NCBI GenBank assembly: GCA_009763385.1
Contig: CM019825.1
Span: forward strand, 114,199,131 to 114,263,130
From: Coix lacryma-jobi var. lacryma-jobi
Lineage: Eukaryota > Streptophyta > Magnoliopsida > Poales > Poaceae
DNA length: 64,000 nucleotides
Reading direction: 5' to 3'
This document shows positions 13,054 to 25,039 of this stretch, in pieces. Numbering within the stretch: position 1 is the first letter of the stretch; each line of letters starts with the position of its first letter. Made by a program: the position numbers and the translations under genes. Under the pieces are notes generated by a model. That model did no database searches, was not told the origin of the DNA, and saw only the letters and a program-made list of their open reading frames with translations.

Positions 13054-13849
13054 TGTTGACACTCAAAAGTGTCACAGATAAAGATGAACTTAGAAGAGGT
13101 ATTCGGCTTGAAATATTAGAGTCAAATTTGTATTCTATTGTTTCATGTTTGATGGATCGGATGTCAAATGGGCCTGGTCATTTTGGGTTTCCGATCACTT
13201 GTGTTATGTCCGACCAGGTGGCCCTGGTCGGAAGCCTTATGAAAGCTGAGCCCAGCGCTAATATATAGATCCTTCTTTTATAAGGACGATTTGTTGATCA
13301 GTATGAGCTGATAAAGCCCATTAAGCCGATCTAGTCGATCTAAGGATTGGCAAGATCAGGGTTACCTTGTTGCATCCGGATTGGATTCTATATTTTGATA
13401 GAGTTCGGATAAGAAACTTGGGATCGTATCTAGAGAGATATTTCCTGTTGGGATAAGACCAACCCCCTCTATATATATGAGAGGATCATGGCCGATTGCG
13501 GTATCCAACATCAATCGATCAAAACCAATCTACTATTCCCTTTACCCTTTTTCCCCTCTACCTTGCTGTTCGGCGCATCTCCCGGCGAGATTCGACGGCG
13601 TTCTAGGCGGCCTTGCTGGTCCTAGAACAACCTCTACGTGCTTCTCCCCGACGGGTCTTCCCGGGAGGAGTGGGGAGGAGTTCTAGAGTTATCAACACAG
13701 GAGCCCAAAATCCTAGATCGATCAAAACCGGTCTTTAGATCGGTTTTCGTCGGTTTAGCCAGGGTCCCTGTTGTCTCAGGTTGAACCGCAACCTCTCCGG
13801 GCGTTCTAGCCCTGTTTGTGTGTGATTCGGATAACTTCCGACGTCAACA
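13054..13849 (+). repeat. Element B 3' LTR
   Basis: Same ends as the 5' LTR. Carries a 9 bp duplication (TGGGGAGGA) near 13670 that the 5' copy lacks. Confidence 0.95.
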
Positions 13850-13854
13850 CTAAC

Positions 13855-14042
13855 TTTATAGAAAAACGTAATAACATCTATGATATCAAATGAACACATT
13901 ATGAAAATACATTTGAAGATATATCTAATGATGTAAATTTGGTACCATCAATCTTGATAATTTTTTCTAGAAATTTAGTCAAAGTTTAAAAAGTTTAACT
14001 TAAGACAACTCTAGGAATTAATTCTTTCGTGGACAGAGGGGG
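13855..14042. mobile_element. Stowaway-type MITE, right part
   Basis: Ends with TTTCGTGGACAGAGGGGGG followed by TA (14043-14044), the inverse of the left terminus at 4361 with a few mismatches. It continues the MITE after the TSD CTAAC (13850-13854) left by element B. Confidence 0.8.
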
Positions 14043-14574
14043 TATTATCAATTGCCATATAAGTTTGAATATGTTTGATGGTGAGTGGGAATATTGATCC
14101 ACCAAAAGAGGAAAGGAGTTGACGAAAAATTAATTAACGTGTCTAATCATGTAATTTCATGTCATTTTTGCGTTTATTACAAAATTCAGCTGTACGAGGA
14201 ACCAGGACACTCAGATAGTAGTAGTTTTCTGTTCCGATCTGAAAACGAGAGTATTAACAATATTGCCTTGATTTCCCAGCAAATGAAGAAGAGTTTCTCT
14301 AAAATCACTAATATGCTGTTGGATTTTATTGCCCTTAGTCTAATTTTATTCAATTAAAATCAAATAAATCCTAAGATCTGCGGCCATACTCAAGACGTAC
14401 CACACCACCGTACCGGAACCGTCCACGTCCACGAGTTGGATTTTATTGAATGCTAGGTGCAATAGAGACCGTGTGATGCGATGAGCACGTACATGTTGTT
14501 GGTGTCCTAGTTTAGTCACTTTGAGCTGATTAATAGTGGGTTGATTCTTGTCGATGGTTGGAGTTGTAAAAATC
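14043..14574. other. Unassigned AT-rich stretch
   Basis: Lies between the MITE and a possible foldback element. Only short ORFs, none resembling a known protein; I see no repeat boundary here. Confidence 0.4.
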
Positions 14575-15155
14575 ACTTGCCAAATGTTGTGTTTTAACAA
14601 GTTGCTAAAATAATATACCAAGTGAAAAAGAAGCTCTCTCCAATAATTTTCTATTTTTAACTTGCTAAAAAAAAAAGGAGCGGAGGATTCACAACAGTTG
14701 AGATTGTTGATCGGTACACTCCGACATCTTCGTCGGAGCTGTTGCTCAACCCGGACACCGAGCTCGCCCGCTCGTTGGTCGTCTTGATCCTAGACGGCGT
14801 GTATGTAGACACGGAGACGATGCCTGTGACTTGCACGGAGACCCATTTGCCGGGGACGGGTAGCAGATCGACTCCCTTCTGCTGGAGTATCGTGCATCCA
14901 GTACGTAGACCGCTGTCGTCCGCCTAGCAAAAGATTCCCTGGCCAGTGCGGTCACGCGGAGAAGTGGAGGATTCGTCGTAGCGGAGAATTTCTCGTCGCG
15001 AGCACGCGGCCGCGTGGATACGCGCGCGGACGGGAGATTTAGCAAGTTGAAAAAAAATAGCTAGTGAATTTGGCAAGCTGTTGGAGAAGTATTTTTTGCT
15101 TGTTTTGCTAAATTTTGAAGGATGATAAGTCATTTACCAAACTGCTGGAGATGCT
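14575..15155. mobile_element. Possible Mutator-like or foldback element with GC-rich core
   Basis: AT-rich arms at about 14575-14670 and 15040-15155 are similar when one is reversed: both carry CTCTCCAAYA-type and AACTTGCTAAA segments. The right arm ends CTGGAGATGCTC, the reverse of a terminus (GAGCATCTCCAGCAG) common in grass DNA transposons. The core (about 14690-15035) is strongly GC-rich, with one open frame that I do not recognise. Long degenerate arms around a GC-rich core recall a Pack-MULE that took up gene DNA. No TSD was found and the left end is not fixed. Confidence 0.35.
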
Positions 15156-15785
15156 CAGTAACTGTTGAACGTCTTTGTAATGTTTAGTTAGGTTTATTCT
15201 TTACCTCTTTGCCTTCCATCTCTCATGCTTATAACAAGGATGCTCGCCTTTAGTCTCGCGCGCCTAAACATACACATCAAGCGCCATCGTTCTTCTATTG
15301 TTGTTGTTTTCTAGTTCCCCTTGTTCCAAGTCCTGTGCGCATAGGCATTGGGAGAGTAGGCTCTAGAACCCCACACACGTCTGATTTTTGGGAGCGTCTA
15401 ATGCAACTACTCGTTGCTGATCTGCATCTTTTTCTTAATGAACGTTTGTGAGACTGATCAACAATATACTATGTCATCTAGTATGCATGGAGCTACGTAA
15501 GCCTTCAACTATGGTCACCCCACGGGATTTATTTTATGATCTTACTAGCTATTTCTATCTTTAGTAAGTCTATCATAGATTCATAGTTATCACTATAACG
15601 ATTAACTGTACTTCACACGAGCACATATATATTGTCACGAATTTATTTTATTTTTGTATTAAATTAAATATGAGGTACCTAAATTTGTAACTGTCTATAG
15701 AGAGTTATACGGACTACTTATGAAACATGATACGTTCTTTCCCAATTAAAGACTAATCTAAGTGCGCCACACCACTGTTTGTTAC
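15156..15785. other. Unassigned stretch
   Basis: Noncoding, AT-rich towards the right. I see no gene, LTR end or tandem repeat here. It ends where the C LTR begins (TGTCGG at 15786). Confidence 0.4.
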
Positions 15786-16991
15786 TGTCGGTGTCTAGAA
15801 CCGAGGGTCCTGGCACCGGCTGCGTGTTCCTAGCTTTGGGTAGTGATGCAAGAAGAACACTCGTTGTATATTGGTTCGGGCAAACAGAGGCCCTACGTCC
15901 AGTGGGAGAGAGGATGTCGTGTTATCTTGCACCGAGGTGATCGTAGTAGGGGTACAAACGGGTAAGAGAGGGAGAGCTCCCCAAGTCTCGTGTGAGCGGA
16001 AGTGCGTGTGTGTGTTGGGAGATGGCAATCGGAGTGTTGCTCATGTCCTTCAGGGTGCCCCTGGCTCCTCCTTTTATAGCCACAAGGAGGACAGAGGGTT
16101 ACAAAGAAGGTATTACACTCATGACTCTATCTTGGTCAAAAAGGGAAGAACTGAGCTGCCCTGGCTTCACTGTGGCGGCATGGTCGTCGTCCTTGACGTC
16201 GTGGCAGAGCACATCCCGTACTGTGGAGCCTCCTATTCAAGTCGTGCGCTCCCAGGAAACCCGCTGCCAGGATTGTGCTCTCTCCCGAGGCCTTCGCTCG
16301 AGGCCTCTGGGGCACTGTGCTTCCGTTGCTGGTTGTCCCGAGAATGCTGCGTCGGAGCTGAGCCTCAGGGTAGCCCCGAGGCCCCGGAGTGGTCACAGTG
16401 CCCGGAATGGACGGAGAGTCCCTATTATCCCCGTCTCATCCCGCCGCTGTTCCACGTTTCTAGTACCGTGCGGGTGCGTGGCTGACGCCGTGCGGGGGTG
16501 GCGGTATGGAGGGCAGATATGGCGGAGTTCCCGATGAGAGATCGTGCGGACCGGAGGCCCATAGTGGAGGGCATACTTGACGATCAGTTGGTTTGACCCC
16601 CGAAGAGGGTCGAGGCCTCGGTGGTGCTGTAGCTTGTTAATTGGTCGTATGTCATCGGGGCCCTGGAGTGGGTATAGTGTACCGAATAGTGGCGCCGGAC
16701 ATGTTTCCCCATGCCCGGTTCTACCGATTGTGGAAAAGGAGGATGTGACTCCTGTCATGTCTCCCTATGCCCCCTGCGCGCCCCTCCCCACCCTATCAGT
16801 TCCCGTCAACACACGTCAGGAAGTGGGTATGAGGTCCTATTCGATGGGACAAAGGCGTAGTGGGCGATGGTACGGTCGTCAGAGTACTGGAGAGGAGTGG
16901 GAAGTTTCCTTCATGCGGAAACCTTGGGGAGGCCTAGCGTGGAGCACCCATCCGAGGCGTGGAGGGCTTGGGCGAGGCGAAGAACGAAGCG
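15786..16991 (-). repeat. Element C 3' LTR, outer part
   Basis: GC-rich LTR segment ending TGTCGGTGTC on the plus strand. The LTR resumes at 48208-48363. Open frames in it (for example 15871-16485) look like chance ORFs in GC-rich DNA. Confidence 0.65.
16071..16080 (-). promoter_or_regulatory. Element C LTR TATA box
   Basis: GCTATAAAAG on the minus strand, which agrees with the minus orientation drawn from the purine tract. Confidence 0.55.
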
Positions 16992-18445
16992 TGTTGACAC
17001 TTACTACCGTCGCTACCAAGAGTAGAGATAAGCCCTAACCTTGGCAATGACACTAGAAAGGCTTAGGTATGTTATCAGAACACAAGAGATAGATCTGTAA
17101 GCGCACAAATTAGATACCCGCACTTCACCACATGTAGACCCAGTTTTAATATCGAACCCAAAGGAACATCGTGATTGTCTTAAGTATATTGCTTAAACCT
17201 TGGGCACTAGCAAAGATGAGAACACAAAAGATAAAGGGGATAACTAAGGTTTCCAACTCTAATCTCAAGCTATGCGATTATTATTCAACTGTGGATTATG
17301 TTGGGAGACCATATCCAGAGTATGGTTGTTCCCAAGTAATATACTCCTGCTCGGCCTATACACGTGAGGTGGACTATAGAAGATTCAACAAGGCTATAAG
17401 AGTCACCCTTGCGAGCTACCACACGATCCGGAATATAGGGTACACTATGCAAGTAATCGAGTCTAAGCACCACGCTTACAGGACGATGACTCCTCTAATC
17501 CTAGAGCGACTAGAATTAGAGTACTCTAATTATAGTTGCAAGCTAGAAGAATAATAAGAACAATAACGCTTACTGATAATTAGAAGTTGAAGACCGAAGA
17601 ATATCCTGATCCAAGCTCTTGACGAACTTGAATCTGCAGGTACAAGCTGAAGAAGTAGATCCGACAGGCTGGAGCTCCTTCTAATCCTCCTCTAATACCT
17701 CTTTGTCTCTCTCTTCTAATCCTAGAGAAGACTAGATCTAATCCCTAATTAGAGGGGTACTAGGCTTCTAATTGCTAGATAGGCTCTGATCCTCTCCTGA
17801 AGAATATGAACTAGGGTTTCTGTATTGGATCTATTGCTTTGTCTCGGGGGGTCTGGGGTTTCTTATATAGCCCTGGGGGGTGAACCGTGACCCTCTGATC
17901 AAACCGAACTTGAACAATGGTTGAGATGCGTCGAGGAGGTCGGTTAGGGCACGCTCCACGAAGATGGGCTGAGGGGAACCCTGGCCCAGGCCGACCGACC
18001 TAGGTGTGGGGCCGGCCGGCCCCACCTGGCAGCCGCTAGGCGCCGCCTTCGCCGAGTTGTCTTCTGGAAGCCTCTTTGTTGCCCTAGCGTGGTTTTCAAT
18101 CTTGTTGCGCAATCCATCATGTTGGAGAAGGATTCTATCTCTTTCGATCTCCTGAAAAACACCTTGGAGAACAGTAATTCACCATAGCTGTTGGATCTGT
18201 CAGTTTAGCCCTTGAATTATGTTGCTTGGTGATCACTCCAAGATGTTTCTAGAAGCTTCCAAGTTGTAACCAATGAGGACTCTCTCGTCGGGACTCCAAA
18301 TGTAGCAAACCATATGTCCGTTTCGATCGTCTTGACGAGCTCTACACAATGGTATAGTCTGATTCGTCACTTGAGATAATTTTATGTAGTGAAATATTGA
18401 TATTCCTGCAAAATAAGTGAGAACAACACAACTCCTGGAACTCGT
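16992..18445 (-). repeat. Solo LTR D (Athila-type), left part
   Basis: Begins TGTTGACAC after AAGCG. It is similar along its length to the LTR of E, including the 20 bp palindrome at 18006-18025 and the stretch 18180-18440. It is interrupted at 18446 by E and resumes at 48110. No internal region remains, so it is a solo LTR (about 1.55 kb). Orientation is taken from the TATA box. Confidence 0.75.
17861..17870 (-). promoter_or_regulatory. Solo LTR D TATA box
   Basis: CTATATAAGA on the minus strand, at the same place as in the LTRs of E (about 39720 and 47430). Confidence 0.5.
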
Positions 18446-19326
18446 TGTTGGCACTTCTTAGCGTCACACTAATGCTAGGCTGTCACCACTAGTGGCAACA
18501 CATAGAAGTGGTTGGTTGGTATATATGAGCACACAAAAAAAAGATCCGCAAGCGCACGGATACCGTTGTAGCTTTCACCCAGAGGTTTTAATATCGTATC
18601 CATAGGGAAACGTGTGAGATCAACTACGTTCTAACTTAACCAGATAAGAAAAATGAGTGGTAGTAGAAACTAAAGTAGCAATAAGAAAGTAAAGACAAGA
18701 TTAAAGTGTAGGGAAATAGCAATCTAGTATGAGGTCGATAGCAGGAGTATAGAGAGGATAACTTGGGATTCGTCTAGTTCTGATCTAGGCAAGAGACTAT
18801 GTTTTATACGATTCAACTGGGGACATTACGATAGAAGGGCTGCATCCAGAGTACATCCCAACTAGGTAACTACGGTCGTGCTCGGCCTATAAAGGGAGGT
18901 GGACTACATAGGATTCAACATGTCTATAAGAGTCACACCCACGAGCTACCACCTAAATACGCCCGGCCTATAGGCTACATCTACGAGTAACCCGAGCCTA
19001 AGCACCACGCTTACACTACGAATTATACTCTAATCTATTGCAGTAAATTAAAGTACTCAAAAGAAACTCGTGACCAGAAGAATAATATAAAGAAGAAACT
19101 TACATGAATCAGAAGTTGATGACCCGAAGCATCTCAGGAGCAAGCTCGAACGGAGCTTGATCCCGCCGAAGTACAACGGGAGGAAGAAGCACCGACAGGC
19201 CGACATCTCCTCCAAACTTCTCCCTCGCTCTCCATCTCTCTACTATCTAGAAGACTAGATCTAAACTAATTCTAGAGCGAGGTTGTCCATTCGAGGGACC
19301 CCTCCCATCTAGAAATCCTAGCTATT
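18446..19326 (-). repeat. Element E 3' LTR, left part
   Basis: Matches 46469-47350 closely and stops at the F insertion site (TSD CTATT, 19322-19326). Confidence 0.92.
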
Positions 19327-20559
19327 TGTAAGTGCAATCAAGCCCTAATTGTGGGTTTTGGTGACAATGACCACATGATTGGAGAACTAATGAGATTTAT
19401 CAAGATGACAAGTAGGTTGATAATGAGAAAGGATGGTGCACATGTGTTGGTGGACCCCTAATACTACATTTCATCGGTTTCGGACTCAAAGTGCTATAAC
19501 AAGCTTTTTCATATGTATTTGAGTTATAGGATTGCCGTACTATCAAGGGGGAATGCAAATGCATCGCTATGGCTGAATGAAATGTGCTCAAACCAACCCT
19601 AGCCATCCTTGTTTTTAACCAAAGACAGCTGCACCGAATTATGGTCTCTACCTATCTTTCTGGTAGGCGCGGCAGTGCCGGGCCGCGGCACTGCCGGGCT
19701 ATGGCCGGCACTGCCGCGACTTGTTTCAGCCGTTGGATGGCAGGGTGTATTTACTCTACCTTCCTGCCACCCCAACGGTCATCCACGACCATAACTCTTC
19801 TCCTACCTCCAGACAAGGCTTTCTCCCCATTGAAGGCTCCCAAGCTCTCTCTCACCTAATATTCGATTCCCATCGATTCCAAGTGAGTTAGAGCCTCAAA
19901 CCTTCATCAAAGAGAAGCCCTAGCTGAGATCTACTCCCTAGAGCACTTGATTTGAGCCATAGCCGGTGGATTTGCTTCTATTACTCTTGGGTTCTTGGAA
20001 CCCTAGCCAGCTAGGCGTCGCCCTTGAGCTAGCCAACTTGTGTGGCGGCCTTGAGAGGTTTGTAATCACTCGTGTAGCTAGTATTATTACCCCTCACTTC
20101 AAGGATTTGGTTCCTTGACTTGAGAACGAGGAAGAGTTGCAAAGCTCATGACCTAAGTGGTCAACCTCAACAACGTGGAGGTAGGCAAGCCTTGGTGGCG
20201 AGCTGAACCACGGGATAAATCACTTGTCTCTTGTGCTTACTTGCTTTCATTCATCATACTTGTGAGCTTGTGATATATTCTAGGGTTTGGTCCCGATCTA
20301 CTTCATACACCATATTTGGCTTGGTTGAGTTGGTTCTGCTGGTTCAGGAAATCTAGTGTAACATTTCCATTCATATAGATTTGGTTTCCTATGGCTGGAT
20401 TTCGAATTGCAGGCTCGGAAAGTATTCTGTGCGGCAGTACCGGGCTGAGGCCGGCAGTGCCGGGCTCAGGGCGGTAGTGCCGGGCTTCACTAATTAAGTT
20501 TTGAGCTGTGATTTTTGACAGGCCTATTCACCCCCCTCTAGGCCACACAGGTCCTTACA
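19327..20559 (+). repeat. Element F 5' LTR
   Basis: TGTAAGTGC...CCTTACA, 1233 bp. Contains clusters of GGCAGTGCCG/GGCACTGCCG at about 19674-19716 and 20433-20485. It keeps the uninterrupted target into which G inserted in the other copy (TTCTCCCCATTGAAGG at ~19821). Confidence 0.95.
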
Positions 20560-20561
20560 AG

Positions 20562-20575
20562 TGGTATCAGAGCCT
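20562..20575 (+). other. Element F primer binding site (initiator tRNA-Met)
   Basis: TGGTATCAGAGCCT, two bases after the 5' LTR; the standard plant copia site. Confidence 0.92.
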
Positions 20576-20608
20576 GGTCTCTCACGCAGCACTTCACCAT
20601 GCGAGAGA

Positions 20609-23340
20609 ATGGCCACCGACGGAGGAACGGGTAACGCTAGTGTTGTGCAACCCACACCCGTCGAGGTGGAAATGCACACCACTAACAGCAGCGAAAGCGT
20701 CTCCACAGCAAGTGGAAGGACACTTCCTCAATTGGATGTGTCTACTGGAGAGCTTGCAAGAAGAAAATAAGAAAGAAGGCTAAGGAGAGAAGCAAGAGCT
20801 AAAGCAAGAAAAGATGCAGCAGCTCTCAAAGCTAAAGAGGATAAGGCTCAAAGAAAAGAAGAGAGAAAGATTAGAAGAGAAGAAAGAGCCAAGAGAAGAG
20901 AAGAAAAGAAGAAGAAGGAAGAGCTCCAAGCAAAGAAGAATGTGAACTTGAGTGATGACTCAAGTAGCACCGAAGATGGAGATGATGACATCTCCTATCT
21001 CCCCAAGGGCAACAAGAAGAAGATGGAGGAGACCAAGAAGTCATATGGAGCCGTATCCTTTAACTACTCTAATTTGACTAATCATGATTCTAGGCCTCTC
21101 ATAAATGTGCCCGCGGGCAAGTTACCTCGTTTCGATGGGACTAACTTTGCCAAGTGGAAGCACATTATGAAGACCTATCTTATTGGTCTCCATCCAGGTA
21201 TTTGGGAGATAGTGCACAATGGACTTGAAGCACCGGTTGATCCAAAGAACCCCACTCAAGATGAATTCCGCAACATTCATCTCAATGCCCAAGCCACTAG
21301 TGTGCTACTTAGTGCCTTGGATGGTGATGAGTACAACAAAGTTATGAGAGTTGAGGTTGCTAAAGAAATTTGGGACACTTTGCACATTGCTCATGAGGGA
21401 GTTGACAAAGTGAGGCAATCCAAGATTGACTTGTTGATGGCTAAGCTCAACCGGTTTGTGATTTGTGATGGTGAAGGTCCACAAGAGATGTTTGATAGAT
21501 TGATGGTCATTGTTGGCAAGATTAGAGGGCTAGGTGGAAGTGAAATCAATGATCACAAGGTTGTGAAGATCATGTTGGAAGCATACTCACCAAGGAATGA
21601 GACCGTAGTGACATTGATTAGAGACAAGAAGAAGTTTGAGCAATTCACACCTAGTGATGTGCTTGGGAGGATCATTACCTTTGACATGCAAAGAGAGGAG
21701 GCAAATGAAGCAAGCCCAAGCAACAAAAGAAGAAAATAGAAGTTGAGGACAACACATCATCCTCAAGTGAAAGTGGAAGTGTAGGAGAAGAATGTGAAGC
21801 AATTGGAGATGTAGCCCTCTTCATGAGAAGATACCGCAAGGGGCTCAAGAAGGAAGGTTACAAGTTTGTGAAGAGAAGGTTTCCAAACAAGAAAAAGAGA
21901 ACTTGCTACAATTGTGGTAGCACCGATCATTTCATAGCACATTACCCACATGAGAAGAAGGACAACAATTTCAACAAGGGCAAGAAAGATGATAAAGCCA
22001 CTTACAAGAAGAACAACAAGAGATACATGGGAGAAGCTCACATTGGACATGAATGGGACTCAACCGTACAAACCTCAAGTGAAGAAGATGAGAAGATAGC
22101 AACAATAGCATTTCAAAAGTCATCTCCTTCACCAAGGCTATTCAACAACTTGTCTGATGATGATGATTGCAACTCCCACACTTGTCTCATGGCCAAGAAA
22201 GAGAAGGTGAAAAAGGCTCACACTCCTAAACCTTCTCTTCCACCTAGTGACATCTCTAGTAGTGAACTTAGTGATTCCTCTAGTGATGAAGAGATAAATA
22301 TGATAACTAAAAATTTGGACAAGAAAACCAAACTCTTTATCACTAAGCTAATGGAGGAATTAGAAAGTGCACAAGCCGAGTTAGCATTAAGAGAGGATGC
22401 CCTCATCAAACAAGAGGACCTCTATATTGCTTGCAAGGAGGCTCTTGCATTAGAGAGAAGTGAGTTGGACATCTTGCATGAGGCTTTGGCCAAAGAGCAA
22501 GATGAATATGCTTCCCTAAAGAAAGCTCATATTGCACTCAAGGAAAAGTATTGTGGCTTGGATAAAAAGCACAAAGAACTTGAGCTGCAATATAATCTTC
22601 TTTGGGAAAGCAACTCAACTCTCCCTAAAGCAAATGCCACTTCTATTCCCTCCACTAGTGAAGGTTGTGGAAAATGCTATAATGTTGATTTGAATGCCTA
22701 TTCCACTAACCTTGTGAACATGGAGGCCATGAGAAAGGAGATAGCAAGATTGACAAACATCATTGCAAGTGGTTGTGTCAAGTCTACCACAAGTGCTAAT
22801 GAGAAGACTCAAGAGAAGAACAAGCACAAGTTCAAAAATGGAAGACGTCCTTCCATAAAGGATGGGTTGGGGCACGAAAAAGGAGCCAAAACCAATGGAA
22901 GAAAAACAGTGAATGGCTATGAGTGTGTGAGGTTTGAGAAGAAGGGTCAGATTGGTACAGTTCAGCCTGCACAGATCACGACAGTGCCGCGCCAGAAGGC
23001 GGCAGTGCCGCGCCCCAAGAAAGGGAAGGCTACCAGTTTCCCTTCTGCTCAATCTCACACACAGCACAAGCAGTTGCCCAACCAGAAGCAAGGATCTTAG
23101 AAACCAAAGAAATCTATTTGGGTGACCAAGAACAAGTTTGCACATCAACCCAAGACAGAAGCCCTAAGGAAAAGCATGTCATCTTGTTACATATTAGAAC
23201 ACAACAACAGTGGTAAAGTTGTTGCAAAATATGTTGGTGATAACAAGAAGACAACCGACAAGTTCATTTGGGTTCCTAGGATACTTGTGACTAACTTGCA
23301 AGGCCCCAATCTAAATTGGGGACCTAAATCTAGGAACTAA
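20609..23340 (+). pseudogene. Element F gag
   Basis: SIRE-type gag. Start at ATG 20609 (MATDGG...). A TAA at 20768 interrupts an N-terminal segment, followed by a very basic Arg/Lys/Glu helix (20770-20940). The copia gag domain lies at about 21110-21700 (LPRFDGTNFAKWK, EIWDTL, MFDRLMVI). A frameshift near 21735 leads to the nucleocapsid: CYNCGSTDHFIAHYPH at about 21904-21950, where the last Cys of the CCHC knuckle is Tyr. A long predicted coiled coil (22290-22620) and a basic tail follow. A TAG at 23098 breaks the tail and a TAA ends it at 23340. Copies of the GGCAGTGCCG motif sit inside the coding tail (22978-23010). Confidence 0.85.
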
Positions 23341-23344
23341 ACTT

Positions 23345-25036
23345 GTTTTGCAGGCATACTCCTCCGGTGGATCAAGTTGGGTGCTTGATAGCGGATGTAC
23401 AAATCATATGACCGGAGAAAGGAGTATGTTCTCATCATATTCCCCAACTTCAAATGCAAGTGAAAACATCATTTTCGGTGATAACTCCAAGGGGGATGTG
23501 TTAGGACTTGGTAAAGTTGCCATTACACTTGAGCATTCAATCACTAATGTCTTACATGTTGATTCATTGAGTTACAACTTGTTATCCGTCTCACAACTGT
23601 GTGGGATGGGTTTCAATTGTCTCTTTACAGATGAGGGTGTGGAAGTCTTTAGAAGGGAGAATTCCTCTATTGTCTTTACGGGTCATTTGAAAGGGAAGCT
23701 TTACTTAGTTGATTTCAACAAAAGTGAAGCTAAACTTGAGACTTGTCTAGTGGCAAAATCTAGCATGGGTTGGTTATGGCATCGCCGACTAGCTCATGTT
23801 GGGATGAGGAACTTGGCCAAACTTCAAAAAGACAACCACATCCTAGGACTAACTAATGTTTATTTTGAGAAAGATAGAGTATGTGGAGCTTGCCAAGCCG
23901 GAAAACAAGTAGGCGTACCACACCCACCAAAGAGCTATGACACTACTACACATCCATTGGAGTTGATTCATATGGATCTCTTTGGACCGGTTGCCTACCT
24001 TAGCATCGGCGGTAACAAACATGGTCTTGTTATTGTTGATGATTTTTCTCGTTTCACTTGGGTATTCTTTATGCATGACAAGAGTGTAGTGCAAGAGAAG
24101 GTCAAGATGTTCATACGAAGAGCTCAAAGGGAGTTCGGTTTCAACATCAAGAAAGTTCGTAGTGACAATGGAACCGAATTCTAAAACACCCAAGTGGAAG
24201 AGTTTCTTGATGAGGAGGGCATCAAGCACGAGTTTTCAGTTCCATACACCCCTCAACAAAATGGCATGGTGGAGAGGAAGAATAGAACACTTATTGACAT
24301 GGCAAGGACGATGCTAGATGAGTACAAGACGCCGAACATCTTTTGGGCCGAAGCCGTCAATACCGCTTGCCATGCAATCAACCGCCTCTACCTCCTCAAG
24401 AGAAGAAAGAAGACCTCATATGAGCTGCACACCGGTAACAAGCCAAAGGTGTCTTACTTTAGGGTCTTTGGGTGCAAATGTTTCATATTGAACAAAAAGC
24501 CCAAAGCCTCTAAGTTTGCATCTAAGGTTGATGAAGGTTTTTTTCTTGGTTATGGATCAAACGAACATGCCTATCGTGTTTTCAACAAGGCATCCGACAA
24601 AGTTGAAATAGCGATAGACGTGACATTTGATGAATCTAACAGCTCTCAAGTAGAGCAAGTTGATGAAGTTGTTGTAGGAAATGAGGAACCATCTTGCGAA
24701 GCAATCAAGCAATTAGCCATTGGTGATATCAGACCACAAGAACATCGGGCTACTGATCAGGATGGTCCTCAAGATGAAGCCCCTGCTAGGACTGGTGATA
24801 TACAGTCCCCAGCAGTGCTGGGCTCCGACAGTACCGGGCAGAGCCTAGCTGTACCAGGCACTCCCAGGGGAGCTGCAGCTACTCCACTTCATGGAGTGAA
24901 CCTACAACCCATCTTCGAGCAAGATGAAGAAGATGCAGAAGATGAAGCAGAACTCATTGATCATCCAAGACTCAAGCAAACTATTCAACGGGACCATCCC
25001 GTTGACAACATCCTTGGGAGTCTTCGAAAGGGGTAG
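23345..25036 (+). pseudogene. Element F protease and integrase
   Basis: Copia protease and integrase in frame 2, offset from gag. The protease motif WVLDSGCTNHMTG is near 23375-23415. The GAG-pre-integrase zinc finger (WHRRLAH...CGACQAGK) lies at about 23775-23910. The integrase core has D at about 23970 (HMDLFGP), D at about 24165 (RSDNGTEF) and E near 24270 (PQQNGMVERKN). One in-frame TAA at 24182-24184 splits the core directly after the second catalytic segment. The region ends in the acidic linker before RT and at the conserved DNILGS motif, after which RT is lost. The linker also contains GGCAGTGCCG-like repeats (24806-24865). Confidence 0.9.
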
Positions 25037-25039
25037 GAT

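Larger units (their letters stand above)
4433..13849 (+). mobile_element. Element B: Ty3/gypsy, Tat-type, complete
   Basis: A full 9.4 kb LTR element with LTRs of 787 and 796 bp (TG...CA), a tRNA-Arg-type primer site, gag, protease, RT, two RNase H domains, integrase and a purine tract. The 5 bp TSD CTAAC is present at 4428-4432 and 13850-13854. A second, archaeal-type RNase H before the integrase is a known mark of the Tat lineage (Retand/Ogre relatives). By eye the LTRs differ by about two dozen substitutions (around 3%), one single-base indel and a 9 bp indel. Confidence 0.93.

Noticed and set aside
15871..16485. Open frame of about 200 codons in GC-rich DNA
   Set aside because: Lies inside the LTR of C, matches no protein, and several frames are open here because of base composition.
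22615..23148. Minus-strand frame of 177 codons
   Set aside because: Shadow of the gag of F, which shows clear domain motifs on +.
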